Origin: Branchipolynoe longqiensis | Lineage: Eukaryota > Annelida > Polychaeta > Phyllodocida > Polynoidae | NCBI GenBank assembly: GCA_030323885.1 | Contig: CM059187.1 | Span: 86,194,614 to 86,258,613 of the forward strand | Direction of reading: 5' to 3' | DNA length: 64,000 bases | In this document: in pieces, positions 18,960 through 31,353 of the stretch | How positions within the stretch are numbered: the first letter of the stretch is position 1 | Layout of the letters: every line of letters starts with the position of its first letter | Translations under genes and position numbers: made by a program | The notes under the pieces: generated by a model | Database searches by the model: none | What the model was told of the DNA's origin: nothing | Seen by the model: the letters and a program-made list of their open reading frames with translations, nothing else

Positions 18960-21900
18960 TATGGGATCTAAGGAGGCGACCGCGGGTTTAATGAGGTGCA
19001 GATAGCGTTTGTGTGGGGCTCGGATGGGTGGATGTGAATGGGGCTTGGGTGGGATCTTATCGGACAATTGTGAGTTTAATGATATGTGGGTTTAATGAGG
19101 TGTGGACAGGGCTTGTGTGGGTGGGACTTGGTGGGTGGTTGTGAATGGGCTTGGATAGAATCTGAGGAGGCGACTTCCGGTTTAATATGGTTCAGACCGG
19201 GTTTCTGGGGCTTGGATCGGTGACTTCTGGTTTAATAAGGTCCTGACCGGATTTGTGGGGCTTGGATGGGTCGCTGTGAACGGGGTTTGTTGATTGGAAT
19301 CTGAGTCGGTGACTTCCGGTTTAATAAGGTCCAGACCGGGTTTGTGGGGCTTGGATGGGTCGCTGTGAACGGGGTTTGTTGATTGGAATCTGAGTCGGTG
19401 ACTTCCGGTTTAATAAGGTCCAGACCGGGTTTGTGGGGCTTGGATGGGTCGCTGTGAACGGGGTTTGTTGATTGGAATCTGAGTTGGTGACTTCCAGTTT
19501 AATAAGGTTCAGACCGGGTTTATGGGGCTTGGATGGGTCGCTGTAAACGGGGTTTGTTGATTGGAATCTGAGTTGGTGACTTCTGGTTTAATAAGGTTCA
19601 GACCGGGTTTATGGGGCTTGGATGGGTCGCTTGTGAACGGGGTTTGTTGATTAGAATCTGAGTTGGTGACTTCTGGTTTAATAAGGTTCAGACCGGGTTT
19701 ATGGGGCTTGGATGGGTCGCTGTAAACGGGGTTTGTTGATTAGAATCTGAGTTGGTGACTTCTGGTTTAATAAGGTTCAGACCGGGTTTATGGGGCTTGG
19801 ATGGGTCGCTGTAAACGGGGTTTGTTGATTAGAATCTGAGTTGGTGACTTCTGGTTTAATAAGGTTCAGACCGGGTTTATGGGGCTTGGATGGGTCGCTG
19901 TAAACGGGGTTTGTTGATTAGAATCTGAGTTGGTGACTTCTGGTTTAATAAGGTTCAGACCGGGTTTGTGGGGCTTGGATGGGTCGCTGTGAACGGGGTT
20001 TGTTGATTAGAATCTGAGTTGGTGACTTCTGGTTTAATAAGGTTCAGACCGGGTTTATGGGGCTTGGATGGGTCGCTGTGAACGGGGTTTGTTGATTGGA
20101 ATCTGAGTTGGTGACTTCTGGTTTAATAAGGTTCAGACCGGGTTTATGGGGCTTGGATGGGTCGCTGTGTAAACGGGGTTTGTTGATTAGAATCTGAGGT
20201 CGGTGACTTCTGGTTTAATAAGGTTCAGACCGGGTTTATGGGGCTTGGATGGGTCGCTGGTAAACGGGGTTTGTTGATTGAATCTGAGGTTGGTGACTTC
20301 TGGTTTAATAAGGTTCAGACCGGGTTTATGGGGCTTGGATGGGTCGCTGGTAAACGGGGTTTGTTGATTGGAATCTGAGTTGGTGACTTCTGGTTTAATA
20401 AGGTTCAGACCGGGGTTTATGGGGCTTGGATGGGTCGCTGGTAAACGGGGTTTGTTGATTGGAATCTGAGTTGGTGACTTCTGGTTTAATAAGGTTCAGA
20501 CCGGGGTTTATGGGGCTTGGATGGGTCGCTGTAGAACGGGGTTTGTTGATTGGAATCTGAGTTGGTGACTTCTGGTTTAATAAGGTTCAGACCGGGGTTT
20601 GTGGGGCTTGGATGGGTCGCTGTGAACGGGGTTTGTGTGATTGGAATCTGAGTTGGTGAACTTCTGGTTTAATAAGGTTCAGACCGGGTTTATGGGGCTT
20701 GGATGGGTCGCTGTGAACGGGGTTTGTTGATTGGAATCTGAGTTGGTGACTTCTGGTTTAATAAGGTTCAGACCGGGTTTGTGGGGCTTGGATGGGTCGC
20801 TGTGAACGGGGTTTGTTGATTGGAATCTGAGTCGGTGACTTCTGGTTTAATAAGGTTCAGACCGGGTTTATGGGGCTTGGATGGGTCGCTGTGAACGGGG
20901 TTTGTTGATTGGAATCTGAGTTGGTGACTTCTGGTTTAATAAGGTTCAGACCGGGTTTATGGGGCTTGGATGGGTCGCTGTGAACGGGGTTTGTTGATTG
21001 GAATCTGAGTTGGTGACTTCTGGTTTAATAAGGTTCAGACCGGGTTTATGGGGCTTGGATGGGTCGCTGTGAACGGGTTTTGTTGATTGGAATCTGAGTT
21101 GGTGACTTCTGGTTTAATAAGGTTCAGACCGGGTTTGTGGGGCTTGGATGGGTCGCTGTGAACGGGGTTTGTTGATTGGAATCTGAGTCGGTGACTTCTG
21201 GTTTAATAAGGTTCAGACCGGGTTTATGGGGCTTGGATGGGTCGCTGTGAACGGGTTTTGTTGATTGGAATCTGAGTTGGTGACTTCTGGTTTAATAAGG
21301 TTCAGACCGGGTTTGTGGGGCTTGGATGGGTCGCTGTGAACGGGGTTTGTTGATTGGAATCTGAGTCAGTGACTTCTGGTTTAATAAGGTTCAGACCGGG
21401 TTTATGGGGCTTGGATGGGTCGCTGTGAACGGGTTTTGTTGATTGGAATCTGAGTTGGTGACTTCTGGTTTAATAAGGTCCAGACCGGGTTTATGGGGCT
21501 TGGATGGGTCGCTGTGAACGGGGTTTGTTGATTGGAATCTGAGTCAGTGACTTCTGGTTTAATAAGGTCCAGACCGGGTTTGTGGGGCTTGGATGGGTCG
21601 CTGTGAACGGGGTTTGTTGATTGGAATCTGAGTCAGTGACTTCTGGTTTAATAAGGTTCAGACCGGGTTTATGGGGCTTGGATGGGTCGCTGTAAACGGG
21701 GTTTGTTGATTGGAATCTGAGTTGGTGACTTCTGGTTTAATAAGGTTCAGACCGGGTTTATGGGGCTTGGATGGGTCGCTGTGAACGGGGTTTGTTGATT
21801 GGAATCTGAGTCAGTGACTTCTGGTTTAATAAGGTTCAGACCGGGTTTGTGGGGCTTGGATGGGTCGCTGTGAACGGGGTTTGTTGATTGGAATCTGAGT

Positions 21901-22140
21901 CAGTGACTTCTGGTTTAATAAGGTTCAGACCGGGTTTATGGGGCTTGGATGGGTCGCTGTAAACGGGGTTTGTTGATTAGAATCTGAGTTGGTGACTTCT
22001 GGTTTAATAAGGTTCAGACCGGGTTTATGGGGCTTGGATGGGTCGCTGTAAACGGGGTTTGTTGATTAGAATCTGAGTTGGTGACTTCTGGTTTAATAAG
22101 GTTCAGACTGGGTTTATGGGGCTTGGATGGGTGGCTGTGA
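18960..22140. repeat. 89-bp satellite, ~33 copies, degenerate left edge
   Basis: CAGACCGGGTTT recurs every 89 bp (for example 19332, 19421, 19510). Each unit also has GGGGCTTGGATGGGTCGCTG, GGGGTTTGTTGATT and GGTGACTTCTGGTTTAATAA. The left ~230 bp hold shorter diverged units, and the last unit ends near 22135. One-base indels occur at fixed hotspots (GCTGTGAAC, GCTGGTAAAC, GCTGTAAAC). There is no open frame, as each unit contains stops. Confidence 0.97.
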
Positions 22141-22430
22141 ATGGGTTTTGTTTGTAGGTGACTCACTGCGGGTGTAGCTTAGTGCTGACGAGGATCTAGT
22201 GGGAGACTGAGCGGGAAGCTAGCACTGCAGTGTGGTATGGACATAGGTGGATTGGATTAGAGTGTACTTTGAACAAAAGCAGATGGGAAAAAACTGCAGT
22301 GACCAGTGCCGTGGAGTGGGATGTATGCTTCGGGGTAAAGAGTGTGATATATGGTGTTGGGCAGAAGTTACAGTGGGTACGGGTATGTGGGGGAGGAGTT
22401 GGGGTGGGGGGTGAGGGAACAGTGTGGGTC
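22141..22430. other. No feature recognised
   Basis: Unique G/T-rich sequence following the satellite; a 79-codon frame lacks any signature. Confidence 0.4.
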
Positions 22431-22805
22431 AGTCGGCGAGTGGGTGGGTCGGTGAGGGCAGGTGGGTGAGTGGGAGAGTGGGTGAGAGTGGATTGGAGGT
22501 TGGTGGAATGGGTAAATAGGTGAGTAGTTTAGTGGGTGGGTTTGTTGGATTGGTAGGTTGATGGCTGGGGGGGGGGGGTGAGTGGGCGGGTGGGAGGACG
22601 GGTGGGAAGCTGTGTGAACGTGCTGGTGGGAAGCCATGTGGGAGACGGGTTGCCGGGCGGGTTGGAGGTTGGAGGCCGGGTGGCCGGGAGGGTTGGAGGT
22701 TGGAGGCCGGGTAGCCGGACGGGTGGAAGTCCGGGTGGGAGGCCCGTTGGACAGAGACCAGTTGGGGGGGGGGGGGGGGCCGAAGGTTGAGGCCGGGGGG
22801 GGGGG

Positions 22806-22849
<44 letters not shown>

Positions 22850-22860
22850 CGGGGGGCCGG
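22431..22860. repeat. GGTGGG-rich and poly-G low complexity
   Basis: GGTGAGTGGG words, a repeat built on GGTTGGAGGCCGGGT (22662-22740), then G runs at 22765-22857, the longest ~42 bp. The Pro-rich minus-strand frames are artefacts. Confidence 0.92.
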
Positions 22861-24015
22861 GCTTGCGGGTTTGCCGGTAGTTTGCTTATTGCCGTGCTGG
22901 TCACGCCCCATCGGTCCCCATCAAATTACCCGTGCTGCGGTGTGAGATTATCTGAGGACGACCCAATCACCGCCCGCCGCCTGCATCCGGCCGGTAACCG
23001 GCTCACACTACCCAGTGGCCCGCCCTGGGTGTGTGTCTAGAGGGGGAGTCTTGAACAAATTGTGTAACGATTGCGATGTAAAATTGTGTTGATCACAGTC
23101 GCTCCGAAGCGTGTTGGTGGCGATAATGGCGCCCAGATCGAACTTGTAGGTCAAGCGCCCTCTATCAGATTGCAGGGGAGTTATCCTGAATACATGGAGC
23201 GGGATAGCAGAGCTTATTCCAGTTAATGCCTATAGTGCCTGTATATCCAGGTTTAGATAAACCCGCTATATTTATATTGTGCATACATGGGTTTCATAAT
23301 TTGTTATGTGAATATATATATGTATAACAAAAGTACTCATATATGTTACTTTTTATTATTCCTCATAATATATATATATATATATATAAATATATGTATA
23401 TATATATATATGTGTATATACACATACACATTTGAATATAAATAACGAAAATACTCATACACTTGCCTGTGACGCACACCTGGACTTTATTATTTATTGT
23501 ATGGATATAAATAACAATAGATCCTCATATATGTTATAATATTGTTATTCCTAATATATATATATATGTATTTATGTATGATGTATAGCGTATTTTGCGA
23601 GTATAAAGATACGTAGATGAATATTACTTATTATTATTGTTGTTATCCTCCATAAGATACAACACTGTACAGGTGGCGCCAACTCGCCCACCTCACCTCC
23701 CCCAGATGTTTATCAGTTTCAGTCGCACCGTAGGATTATATATATATATCTACATACTTGCCTGTGTACATACAGGGCTTTATCATTTATTATGTGAATC
23801 TAAATAACAAAACTACTCATATATTTGATTATATTAGTACTCCTGGTATACACCTTTATCTCTATCATCTTTTATTACACTGCAGTTGTTCCGTTTGGAC
23901 TGCATGTACCACTACCGCCACCTGGAGAGTTTCCTGTCAACTAACCATCTCTGTCTCAGTCTCAGTCCAGCTTACCAATTGTCATATATTCTTATATATT
24001 ATATTGTCTATATAT
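22861..24015. other. AT-rich DNA with TA microsatellites, no gene
   Basis: Contains several (TA)n blocks (23340-23415, 23555-23580, 23738-23752) and recurring phrases such as CTCATATATGTTA and ACTTGCCTGTG at 23462 and 23756. GGTGGCGCCAACTCG lies at 23670. No coding signal. Confidence 0.5.
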
Positions 24016-24195
24016 ACAGTAAAACTTCTCTACATTGACCAACCTTGGAACCGATGTTAAGTGGTCCATTTAAGGAGGTGGTCGGTTTAAGGAGTTAGAA
24101 TATGGTTATAATGGTACTGTTAGGACCCAAATAAAGCAATCGATATAGAGGAATGGTCGATCTGTGGAAGTGGAGGGTTAGAGAGGTTTTACTAT
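24016..24195. mobile_element. Short TIR element, Tc1/mariner-like
   Basis: Ends ACAGTAAAACTTCTCT and the inverse AGAGAGGTTTTACTAT form ~16-bp inverted repeats around ~150 bp. CAGT-type ends inside TA-rich sequence fit Tc1/mariner/pogo MITEs, though a clean TA duplication is not clear on the right. Confidence 0.65.
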
Positions 24196-24582
24196 GTGTA
24201 TATATATACAAGTATATAGATTATATATATACATATATGGGTCACTCTCCTGAAAACTGGCCAGAAGTGTCACATGGAGAGATAAAATCTAATATTTGAA
24301 TTTATTTTATTTTTTGGTTGCAGATGAAAGTTGGAAATCTCCCCTTTACATCTATGTAAAATATAAAATGATGAGATAAAAAATAAAGGTGTAGTCCATG
24401 ATTAAGCTATGTCTTATGACAATATAACATGTGCTGCTCAAATGTAACACATGTTTAGGAGAGAAGTAAATAATTTCATACTTAAAAGCATATGAATCAT
24501 GGCATAATATACAGAAATATGTCGTGCTTATATTGATTTTTTTAAAGTAATTCCCAGCCATGATTTATTCACTGCATAATTA

Positions 24583-25095
24583 GTGTACAATATTTGTGTG
24601 GCCCGAACAACATTCTCCAAAATGTATAGAGTGTTAACATCAAGTAAGATATTAATACATACAAGGAAGCGTATTCTTCAGTGTTATGTGTGGTCTACTC
24701 TAATGTATGGGGCTGAGACATGGACAATCTCTAAGAAAATGTACAAACGTTTAACAGCATTTGAGATGTGGACTTATCGAAGGATGATGAAACAAAGATC
24801 ACCAACAAAGAAGTTCTCAGAAAAATTAAAAATAAGAAATGCTTGTTTGCCACTATACAGACAAAGAAACTTATTTATTTTGGCCACATCATTCATCAGA
24901 GTTCAATATATCGTACATTGTTGGAAGGGAAGGTGAATGGCAGCAGAGGGAGAGGCGAGACCAAGAACATCATGGTTTACAAATATTTCACAGTGGACAG
25001 GCTTGAATTATTCACAGTCTATCAGAACAGCACACCATCGGGACAAGTGGAGAACCATTGCATCCAACCCTCGACTAGAGGACAGAACTATTGAT
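24583..25095 (+). pseudogene. LINE reverse transcriptase C-terminal fragment, frameshifted
   Basis: Translation gives a YGAETWTISKK segment (the common LINE motif after the RT palm), an Arg-Arg-Met-Met helix, then in another frame an N-K-E-V-L-R-K-I stretch, FGHIIHQSS and a Gly-Arg-rich GKVNGSRGRG motif, ending with a W-R-T-I-A segment and stop near 25092. At least two frameshifts (near 24805 and 25040) break it. The motif order fits RTE/BovB-like or related endonuclease LINEs. There is no ORF upstream, so it is strongly 5'-truncated. Confidence 0.8.
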
Positions 25096-25707
25096 TGATT
25101 TGTGTGGCATCCAGACACCACTAGTTACATCTATGATGGAAATTTGCAATGTTTTTTCTGAAGACATCAACATTTTTACAAATTAATTGAAGCATGCATA
25201 CATGTTAGTAAGTACTTCCTTTTTGATTTGGGAACTGTTTTGTTTGATATATCAATGCAGTACAAGATGTTAGTAAGGATCCAACCATGTCCCATATGTC
25301 ATGTTACAAATAGCTGACTCTAAAATGGAGTTTTGGGTACAAACCACTTCATAACTAAAAGGACCAAAGTTGCACACAGTTTATTTCATTTCCCTTATTT
25401 CTTAAATCAGATCTGAACATGAATATGAAAAGTATAAGGAAAAAAATAAGTAGGAAGTTTTTTTATTGATGTTTGAAAATCCCATCCTATGCTGACCAGT
25501 ATAAGTACATGTATGAATATATATGATATATACGTTATTATCTTAATATAAACACCAACTGTACGCATTTATGGTTTGTTTGTGTGTTGTGTGTTTGTAT
25601 GATACATATTTGCTCAACTGCATGGAGGAATATATTTACATATTACCCTCATTATTAATATGTCAATACTTTCCCACTTCTCTTATGGACACCTATAGCT
25701 ACTTGCT
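25096..25707. other. AT-rich unique DNA, no gene
   Basis: No family signature. It lies between the LINE fragment and the 13-bp array. Confidence 0.45.
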
Positions 25708-28700
25708 TGTTGTTGCGTGGTGTTGGTGCGTGGTGTTGGTGCGTGGTGTTGGTGCGTGGTGTTGGTGCGTGGTGTTGGTGCGTGCTGTTGGTGCATGGTG
25801 TTGGTGCGTGGTGTTGGTGCGTGGTGTTGGTGCGTGGTGTTGGTGTGTGGTGTTGGTGCGTGGTGTTGGTGCGTGGTGTTGGTGCGTGGTGTTGGTGCGT
25901 GGTGTTGGTGCGTGGTGTTGGTGCGTGGTGTTGGGTGGTGTGGTGGTTGTTGGTGTTGGTGCGTGGTGTTGGTGCATGGTGTTGGTGCGTGGTGTTTGTG
26001 TGTGGTGTTGGTGCGTGGTGTTGGTGCGTGGTGTTGGTGTGTGGTGTTGGTACGTGGTGTTGGTGTGTGGTGTTGGTGCATGGTGTTGGTGCGTGGTGTT
26101 GGTGTGTGGTGTTGGTGCGTGGTGTTCGTGTGTGGTGTTGGTGCGTGGTGTTGGTGTGTGGTGTTGGTGTGTGGTGTTGGTGTGTGGTGTTGGTGCGTGG
26201 TGTTCGTGTGTGGTGTTGGTGCGTGGTGTTGGTGCATGGTGTTGGTGTGTGGTGTTGGTACGTGGTGTTGGTGCATGGTGTTGGTGCGTGGTGTTGGTGC
26301 GTGGTGTTGGTGCGTGGTGTTGGTGCGTGGTGTTGGTGCGTGGTGTTGGTGCGTGGTGTTGGTGTGTGGTGTTGGTGCGTGGTGTTGGTGCGTGGTGTTG
26401 GGGCGTGGTGTTGGTGCATGGTGTTGGTGCGTGGTGTTGGTGCGTGGTGTTTGTGTGTGGTGTTGGTGTGGTGTTGGTGGTGGTGTTGGTGCGTGGTGTT
26501 GGTGGGTGGTGTTGGTGTGTGGTGTTGGTGCTGGTGTTGGTGGGTGGTGTGTGGTGCGTTGTGTGGTGCGTGGTGTTGGTGCTGGTGTTGGTGCGTGGTG
26601 TTGGTGCGTGGTGTTGGTGCATGGTGTTGGTGGGTGGTGTGGGGTGTGGTTGGTGTGGTGTGTGGTGGTGTTTGTGTGTGGTGTTGGTGTGGTGGTGTTG
26701 GTGCGTGGGTGTTGGTGTGTGGTGTTGGTGCGTGGTGTTGGTGGGTGGGTTGGTGTGGGTGTTGTGGGTGGTGTTGGTGTGTGTGGTGTTGGTGGGTGGT
26801 GTTGTGTGGGGGTGGTGTTGGTGTGTGGTGTTGGGTGTGTGGTGTTGGTGTGTGGTGTTGGTGTGTGGTGTGGGTGGTGTGTGGTGTGGGTGTGGTGTGT
26901 GGTGTGGTGTGTGGTGTTGGTGTGTGGTGTGTGGTGTGTGGGGTGTGGTGTTGTGTGTGGTGGGTGTGTGTTGGTGTGTGGTGTTGGTGGTGGTGTTGGG
27001 GTGTGGTGTGTGGTGGTGGTGTTGGTGCGTGGTGTTGGTGTGTGGTGTTGGTTCGTGGGTGTTGGTGGGTGGTGTTGGGGGTGGTGTGTGGTGGTGTGTG
27101 TTGTGTGGGTGTTGGGTGGGTGGTGTGGTGTGTGGTGTTGGTGCTGGTGTTGGTGTGGTGGTGGTGGTGTGTGGTGTGGTGGTGGTGTTGGTGTGTGGGT
27201 GTTGGTGTGGTGTTGGTGGGTGGTGTTGGTGCGTCTGTGTTGGTGGTGGTGTGTGGTGCTGGTGTTGGTGCGTGGTGTTGGTGTGTGTTGGTGTGGTGCG
27301 TGGTGTGTGGTGTGTGGTGTTGGTGATGGTGTTGGTGTGTGGTGTTGGTTCGTGGTGTTGGTGCATGGTGTTGGTGCATGGTGTTGGTGCGTGGTGTTGG
27401 TGTGTGGTGTTGGTGCGTGGTGTTGGTGCATGATGTTGGTGTGTGGTGTTGGTGCGTGGTGTTGGGGCGTGGTGTTGGTGGGTGGTGTTGGTGCGTGGTG
27501 TTGGTGGTGGTGTTGGTGGTGGGTTGGGGTGGTGTTGGTGTGTGGTGTTGGTGTGTGGTGTTGGTGGTGGTGTTGGTGCGTGGTGTGTGGTGTGGTGTTG
27601 GTGTGTGGTGTTGGTGCGTGGTGTTGGTGTGTGGTTGTTGGTGGTGGTGTTGGTGCTGTTGGTGGTGGTGTTGGTGCTGTGGGTGTTGGTGGGTGGTGTT
27701 GGTGTGTGGTGTTGGTGTGGTGTTGGTGCGTGGTGTTGGTGTGTGGTGTTGGTGCGTGGTGTTGGTGCGTGGTGTTGGTGCGTGGTGTTGGTGTGTGGTG
27801 TTGGTGTGTGGTGTTGTGGGCTGGTGTTGGGTGTGGTGTTGGTGGTGTGGTGTTGGTGTGTGGTGGTGGGTGGGTGGTGTGTGGTGCGTGGTGTTGGTGG
27901 TGGTGTTGGTGGGTGGTGTGGGTGGTGTGGGTGTTGGTGGTGGTGTTGGTGTGGTGTTGGTGCGTGGTGGTTGGTGGTGGGTGTTGGTGCGTGGTGTGGG
28001 GGGTGGTGGTTGGTGTGTGGTGTTGGGTGGTGTGTTGGTGCGTGGTGTTGGTGTGTGGTGTGTGGTGGGTGTGTTGGTGGGTGGTGTTGGTGTGTGGTGT
28101 TGGTGTGTGGTGTTGGGGGTGGTGTTGGTGTGTGGTGTGTGGTGGTGTGGTGTTGGTGGGTTGTTGGTGCGTGGTGTTGGTGTGTGGTGTTGGTGTGGTG
28201 TTGGTGTGTGGTGTGTGGTGGTGGTGGTGGTGGTGTTGGTGTTGGTGGGTGTGTTGGTGTGTGGTGTTGGTGGTGTGTTGGTGGTGGTGTGTTGGTGTGT
28301 GGTGTTGTGGGTGGTGTGGGGTGGTGTTGGTGTGGTGTGGTTGTGTGGTGTTGGTGGGTGGTGTTGGTGCGTGTGTGGTGGGTGTGTTGGTGGTGTGGGT
28401 GGTGGTGGTGGTGTGGTGGTGGTGTTGGTGGGTGGTGTGTGGTGTGTGGGTGTTGGGTGGTGGTGTTGGGGCGTGGTGTTGGGTGGTGTGGTGTTGGTGG
28501 TTGTGGTGGTTGGTGTGTGGGTGTGGTGGTGGGTGGTGGTGTTGGGGTGGTGTTGGTTGGTGTTGGTGTGTGGTGTTGGTGTGTGTTGGTGGGTGGTGTG
28601 GTGTTGGTGTGTGGTGTTGGTGTGTGGTGTTGTTGGTGGTGTTGGTGTGGTGTTGGTGGTGGTGTGGTGTGTGTGTTGGTGCGTGGTGTTGGTGCGTGGT

Positions 28701-30565
28701 GTTGGTGGGTGGTGTTGGTCTGGTGTTGGTGTGTGGGTGTTGGTGTGTGGTGTTGGTGGTGGTGTTGGTGGTGGTGTGGGTGGGTGGTGTGTGGTGTGTG
28801 GTGTTGGTGTGTGGTGTGGTGTTGGTGTGTGGTATTGATGTGGTGTGGTATTGGTGTGGTGTGGTATTGGTGTGTGGTGTGGTGTGGTGTTGGTGTGTGG
28901 TGGTGGGTGGGTGGTGTGTGGTGGTGGTGTTGGTGTGTGGCAGTGGTGTTGGTGTGTGGTGTTGGTGTGTGGTGTGGGTGGTGGTGTTGGTGGGTGGTGT
29001 TGGTGCTGGTGTTGGTGTGTGGTGTTGGTGCGTGGTGTTGGTGCTGGTGTTGGGTGGTGGTGTTGGTGGTGTGTTGGTGCGTGGTGTTGGTGGTGGTGTT
29101 GGTGTGTGGTGTTGGTGTGGTGTTGGTGTGGTGTTGGTGGGTGGTGTTGGTGTGTGGTGTTGGTGCGTGGTGTTGGGGTGTGGTGGTGTGGTGTGTGGTG
29201 TTGGTGTGGGTGTTGGTGTGTCGTGTTGGTGCGTGGTGTGTGGTGTGTGGTGTTGGTGGGTGGTGTTGGTGTGTGGTGTTGGTGCGTGGTGTTGGTGCGT
29301 GGTGTTGGTGGTGGTGTGTGGTGGTGTGTGTGTGGTGGTGGTGTTGGTGCTGGTGTTGTGTGGTGGTGTTGGTGTGTGGTGTTGGTGGTGGTGTTGGTGG
29401 CATGGTGTTGGTGCGTGGTGTTGGTGGGTGGTGTTGGTGCGTGGTGTTGGTGTGTGGTGTTGGGGTGTGGTGTTGGGAGTGGTGTTGGTGTGTGGTGTTG
29501 GTGTGTGGTGTTGGTGCGTGGTGTTGGTGCGTGGTGTTGGTGCGTGGTGTTGGTGTGTGGTGTTGGTGTGTGGTGTTTGTGGTGGTGTTGGGACGTGGTG
29601 TTGGTGTGTGGTGTTGGTGCGTGGTGTTGGGGCGTGGTGTTGGTGTGTGGTGTTGGTGTGTGGTGTTGGTGCGTGGTGTTGGTGTGTGGTGTTGGTGCGT
29701 GGTGTTGGGGTGTGGTGTTGGTGTGTGGTGTTGGTGTGGTTGGTTGCGTGGTGTTGGTGTGTGGTGTTGGTGGGGTGTTGGGGGTGGTGTTGGTGTGGTG
29801 TTGGTGTGTGGTGTGGGTGGTGGTGTTGGTGGTGGTGTTGGTGGGTGGTGTTGGTGTGTGGTGTTGGTGCGTGGTGTGGGTGTGGGTGTTGGGTGCGTGG
29901 GTGGTTGGTGGTGGTGGTGGGGTGTGTGTGTGGTGTGTGGTGTTGGTGGTTGTTGGTGGTGGTGTTGGTGTGTGGTGTTGGTGGTGTGGGTTGGGGGTGG
30001 TGGTGTGGTGTGGTGTGTTGGGTGTGGTGTGGGTGGTGGTGTGGTGGTGGTGTTGGTGTGTGGTGTTGGTGTGTGGTGTTGGTGCGTGGTGTTGGGGTGT
30101 GGTGTTGGTGCGTGGTGTTGGTGTGTGGTGTTGGTGCGTACTGTTGGTGCGTGGTGTTGGTGCATGGTGTTGGTGCGTGGTGTTGGTGCGTGGTGTTGGG
30201 ATGGTGTTGGTGTGTGGTGTTGGTGCATGGTGTTGGTGCGTAGTGTTGGTGCGTGGTGTTGGTGCGTGGTGTTGGTGCGTACTGTTGGTGCATGTGTTGG
30301 GGGCGTGGTGTTGGTGCATGGTGTTGGTGCGTGGTGTTGGTGCGTGGTGTTGGTGCGTACTGTTGGTGCATGGTGTTGGGGCGTGGTGTTGGTGCATGGT
30401 GTTGGTGCGTACTGTTGGTGCGTGGTGTCGGTGTGTGGTGTTGGTGCGTCGTGTTGGTGCGTCGTGTTGGTGCGTGGTGTTGGTGCGTGGTGTTGGTGCG
30501 TGGTGTTGGTGCGTGGTGTTGGTGCGTGGTGTTGGTGAGTGGTGTTGGTGCGTACTGTTGGTGTG
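25708..30565. repeat. Giant 13-bp minisatellite, GTGTTGGTGCGTG unit
   Basis: About 4.86 kb of a 13-bp unit with variants at the CG position (CG, TG, CA) and occasional CGTAC. The flanking parts (to ~26450 and from ~29400) are regular. The centre is irregular, with 6-, 9- and 11-bp derivatives. Neither strand of the unit contains a stop, so frames of 1500-1639 codons arise on both strands: 13-residue repeats rich in Val/Cys/Trp (plus) or His/Thr/Pro (minus). These are not genes. Confidence 0.97.
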
Positions 30566-30716
30566 GGATATCAAGTTATGGTGCTGGCGACCTGCTCTCC
30601 GAGTGGGGCAGCACTATAAATGTCACCATCAGTGCGCACTCTCACAAGTCAGTACGCGTCCTGATATGACCTTAGATGTTGCCAGGACGTAAAACTCCAA
30701 CAACCAACCAACCAAA
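30566..30716 (+). mobile_element. SINE-A 3' half abutting the 13-bp array
   Basis: It begins GGGATATCAAG, runs through GGTGCTGGCGACCTG, GGGGCAGCACTATAA and GATATGACCTTAGATGTTGC, and ends in ACCAACCAACC. The 5' half is replaced by the array. Confidence 0.85.
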
Positions 30717-31036
30717 GCTTCCACAGATATTTGAATTAGGGAATTTCGGATGGGGGGTGCCAGGGGGGGGGGTCTTCCCCGGTCCAAATATTTGCTGGTG
30801 CAAAGCGTGAAAAGTAGTGAAGCCAACTGGTCCGGGGACGGGAGGGAAAGGTTAAGTGAACGACAAGTGGCATCTTTATCAGGGGCGTCCCTCCGTGTTG
30901 ACCTTCTCTGTGAACGCGTGTCAACATCTCACCGTCCAGGTCCGGTGCACTAACGATTCGTCGAACCTCTCTTTTTCTTTATAGCGATATATATAGCGAA
31001 TGGTAGGCAGGAAGTGTGAACACTTATTTGTCTCTC
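30717..31036. other. No feature recognised
   Basis: Unique sequence with a short poly-G run near 30764. Confidence 0.45.
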
Positions 31037-31353
31037 TTTTTTTTTTTTTGGTCCATTAGTTGTCCCAAGCAGGGGAAATCCCAGTCACAGACGACTGGTC
31101 TTCCCTACTCCACTGCTGGTCGATAGAAAGCCAGAGCCTACACTTTTACCGACCCAAGGGATTTTTAATCTCCCACACCACATAGACATGGTATGAGAGC
31201 AACCGGCCTTTGATGACGCTGTAAGTTATACACAGCGGTGGAAATCCAAATTGGCAGAGCTGGGGGCACGGGGAATCGAACCACCGACCCTCAGCTTAGG
31301 AATCTGACCTAGAAAAAAGTCAGACACTCTAACCACTCCGCCACAGAGAACGT
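31037..31353 (-). mobile_element. SINE-B copy
   Basis: Minus-strand copy: poly-T at the left (A-tail) and the tRNA-like head at the right (inverse of GTTCTCTGTGGCGGAGTGG with B box GGTTCGATTCC). Body and tail match 42427-42749 nearly base for base. Confidence 0.88.

Noticed and set aside
19140..22140. Telomere-type repeat
   Set aside because: GGGTTTG words occur once per 89-bp unit and are not short tandem telomeric repeats.
25708..30565. CRISPR-like or spaced repeat array
   Set aside because: Units are contiguous 13-mers without unique spacers, and the DNA is clearly eukaryotic. The same holds for the 76- and 89-bp arrays.
25571..30692. Open frames of 500-1639 codons on both strands
   Set aside because: They are translations of the 13-bp array, whose unit has no stop in most frames; residue periodicity is exactly 13 and similar frames exist on both strands.
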